A DNA stretch of 5,657 nucleotides from Aliarcobacter butzleri. Lineage in GTDB: Bacteria; Campylobacterota; Campylobacteria; Campylobacterales; Arcobacteraceae. The stretch is taken from assembly GCA_012522985.1 (NCBI GenBank), contig JAAYJJ010000012.1, forward strand, positions 1 through 5,657, given 5' to 3'. Below the pieces are notes generated by a model. The model did no database searches. It was not told where the DNA came from and was given only the letters and a program-made list of their open reading frames with translations. The position numbers and the translations under genes are program-made. Positions within the stretch are counted from its first letter, which is position 1; every line of letters begins with the position of its first letter. Below, one piece after another: positions 5,113-5,657 of the stretch.

Positions 5113-5657
5113 ATGTCAAAAAAATATATAGATATAATGGATACAACCTTTAGAGATGGTTTTCAATCAGTCTTTGGTGGAAGAGTCTTAAGTAAGGATT
5201 TCTTTCCAGCTGTTGAAGCTGCTAAAGAAGCTGGTATTAGACACTTTGAGTTTGGTGGTGGAGCTAGATTTCAAAGTCTGTTTTTCTACCTTCAAGAAAA
5301 TGCATTTGATATGATGGATAAGTTTAGATCTATTGTAGGACCTGATGTAAATTTGCAAACTCTTTCTCGTGGTATTAATACTGTTATGCTTGATACTGGA
5401 AGTAGAGAGCTTATTGATCTTCATGCTAAGCTTTTTGCTAAACATGGAACTACTACTATTAGAAACTTTGATGCATTAAATGATGTAAATAATCTTGAAT
5501 ACTCTGCACAATCTATTAAAAAATATGGTCTTAAACATGAAGTTGTTGTAACTATGATGGATTTGCCACCAAATTGTAGTGGAGCTCATGATGTTGCTTT
5601 TTATGAAAAGACTTTAAGAAATATTCTTGATAGTGGATTGCCATTTGATTCTGTTTG
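5113..5657 (+). CDS. Biotin-dependent carboxyltransferase, pyruvate carboxylase subunit B / oxaloacetate decarboxylase alpha type (partial)
   Basis: The first 181 codons of a gene open at the right edge. The protein starts MSKKYIDIMDTTFRDGFQS, matching the pyruvate carboxylase carboxyltransferase signature MDTTFRDAHQS. By family knowledge R14 and D15 (substrate and metal site) and Q18 are conserved, while the usual AH is GF. Further TIM-barrel segments follow: FEFGGGARFQSLFFYL at 45-60 (corresponding to the family's WGGATFD), LSRGINT at 84-90 with R86, and TTIRNFDALNDVNNL at 114-128 (family FRIFDSLN). It would transfer carboxyl groups between biotin and pyruvate/oxaloacetate in the cytoplasm at the membrane with OadG. 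An AAAGG lies over the oadG stop codon, ten bases upstream of the ATG. Full family members end in a biotinylated lysine domain, which lies outside the window. Whether it carboxylates pyruvate or decarboxylates oxaloacetate cannot be told. Confidence 0.92.
   Translation, partial: MSKKYIDIMDTTFRDGFQSVFGGRVLSKDFFPAVEAAKEAGIRHFEFGGGARFQSLFFYLQENAFDMMDKFRSIVGPDVNLQTLSRGINTVMLDTGSRELIDLHAKLFAKHGTTTIRNFDALNDVNNLEYSAQSIKKYGLKHEVVVTMMDLPPNCSGAHDVAFYEKTLRNILDSGLPFDSV

Noticed and set aside
5188..5445. Open frame on the minus strand opposite the carboxyltransferase gene
   Set aside because: The plus strand here is a conserved carboxyltransferase; the antisense frame has a low-complexity Ser/Lys/Asn-rich product.
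1..5657. CRISPR array, insertion sequence, tRNA or a new defence-type system
   Set aside because: No regularly spaced repeats, transposase fragments, terminal inverted repeats or cloverleaf sequences were seen; all sizeable genes fall in recognisable metabolic, ribosomal or regulatory families.

Overview
The window is AT-rich, densely coded DNA, and all recognisable genes look like those of a Campylobacterota (epsilonproteobacterial) chromosome. The best match by recollection is an Arcobacter-like organism. This rests on the S21 protein, on the paired OadG / carboxyltransferase genes, on a ModE carrying two TOBE domains, and on the short intergenic gaps. The genus is an inference that I could not check by search.

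Layout, left to right. Positions 1-1838 (minus strand) hold a molybdate uptake operon read right to left: modE (GTG start), modA, and a second, divergent ModA-like binding protein cut by the window edge. The three are tightly packed (11-bp gap, then a TGATG stop/start overlap). Upstream of modE is a ModE-type operator, two near-perfect inverted half-sites of the form ATCG(T/C)TATATA, so the operon is probably autoregulated by molybdate-loaded ModE. Positions 1946-3444 (minus) hold a second cluster: moaC (molybdenum cofactor synthesis), a DUF493 protein (ATGA overlap), and an M15-type zinc D,D-/L,D-carboxypeptidase with a twin-arginine export signal. No clear terminator separates this cluster from modE. 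Positions 3572-3784 (plus) are rpsU, transcribed divergently from moaC. A strong 14-bp hairpin lies between rpsU and a convergent gene, an AraC-family regulator fused to a GyrI-like effector-binding domain (minus, start most likely at 4717). Divergent from that regulator, positions 4843-5657 (plus) carry oadG and the first 181 codons of a pyruvate carboxylase subunit B / oxaloacetate decarboxylase alpha-type carboxyltransferase, open at the right edge.

How the genes fit together. ModE, the binding proteins and MoaC form a molybdenum supply theme: sensing, uptake and cofactor synthesis. OadG and the carboxyltransferase belong to a membrane biotin-dependent oxaloacetate/pyruvate carboxylation system. 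rpsU is housekeeping. The AraC-GyrI regulator is probably a small-molecule-responsive transcription factor with unknown targets.

I found no mobile element, CRISPR array, tRNA, rRNA or new defence-type system. The observations most worth checking are regulatory: the ModE operator, an apparently leaderless AraC-family mRNA with a duplicated promoter element, and the second ModA paralogue that lacks the usual oxyanion-contact serines.
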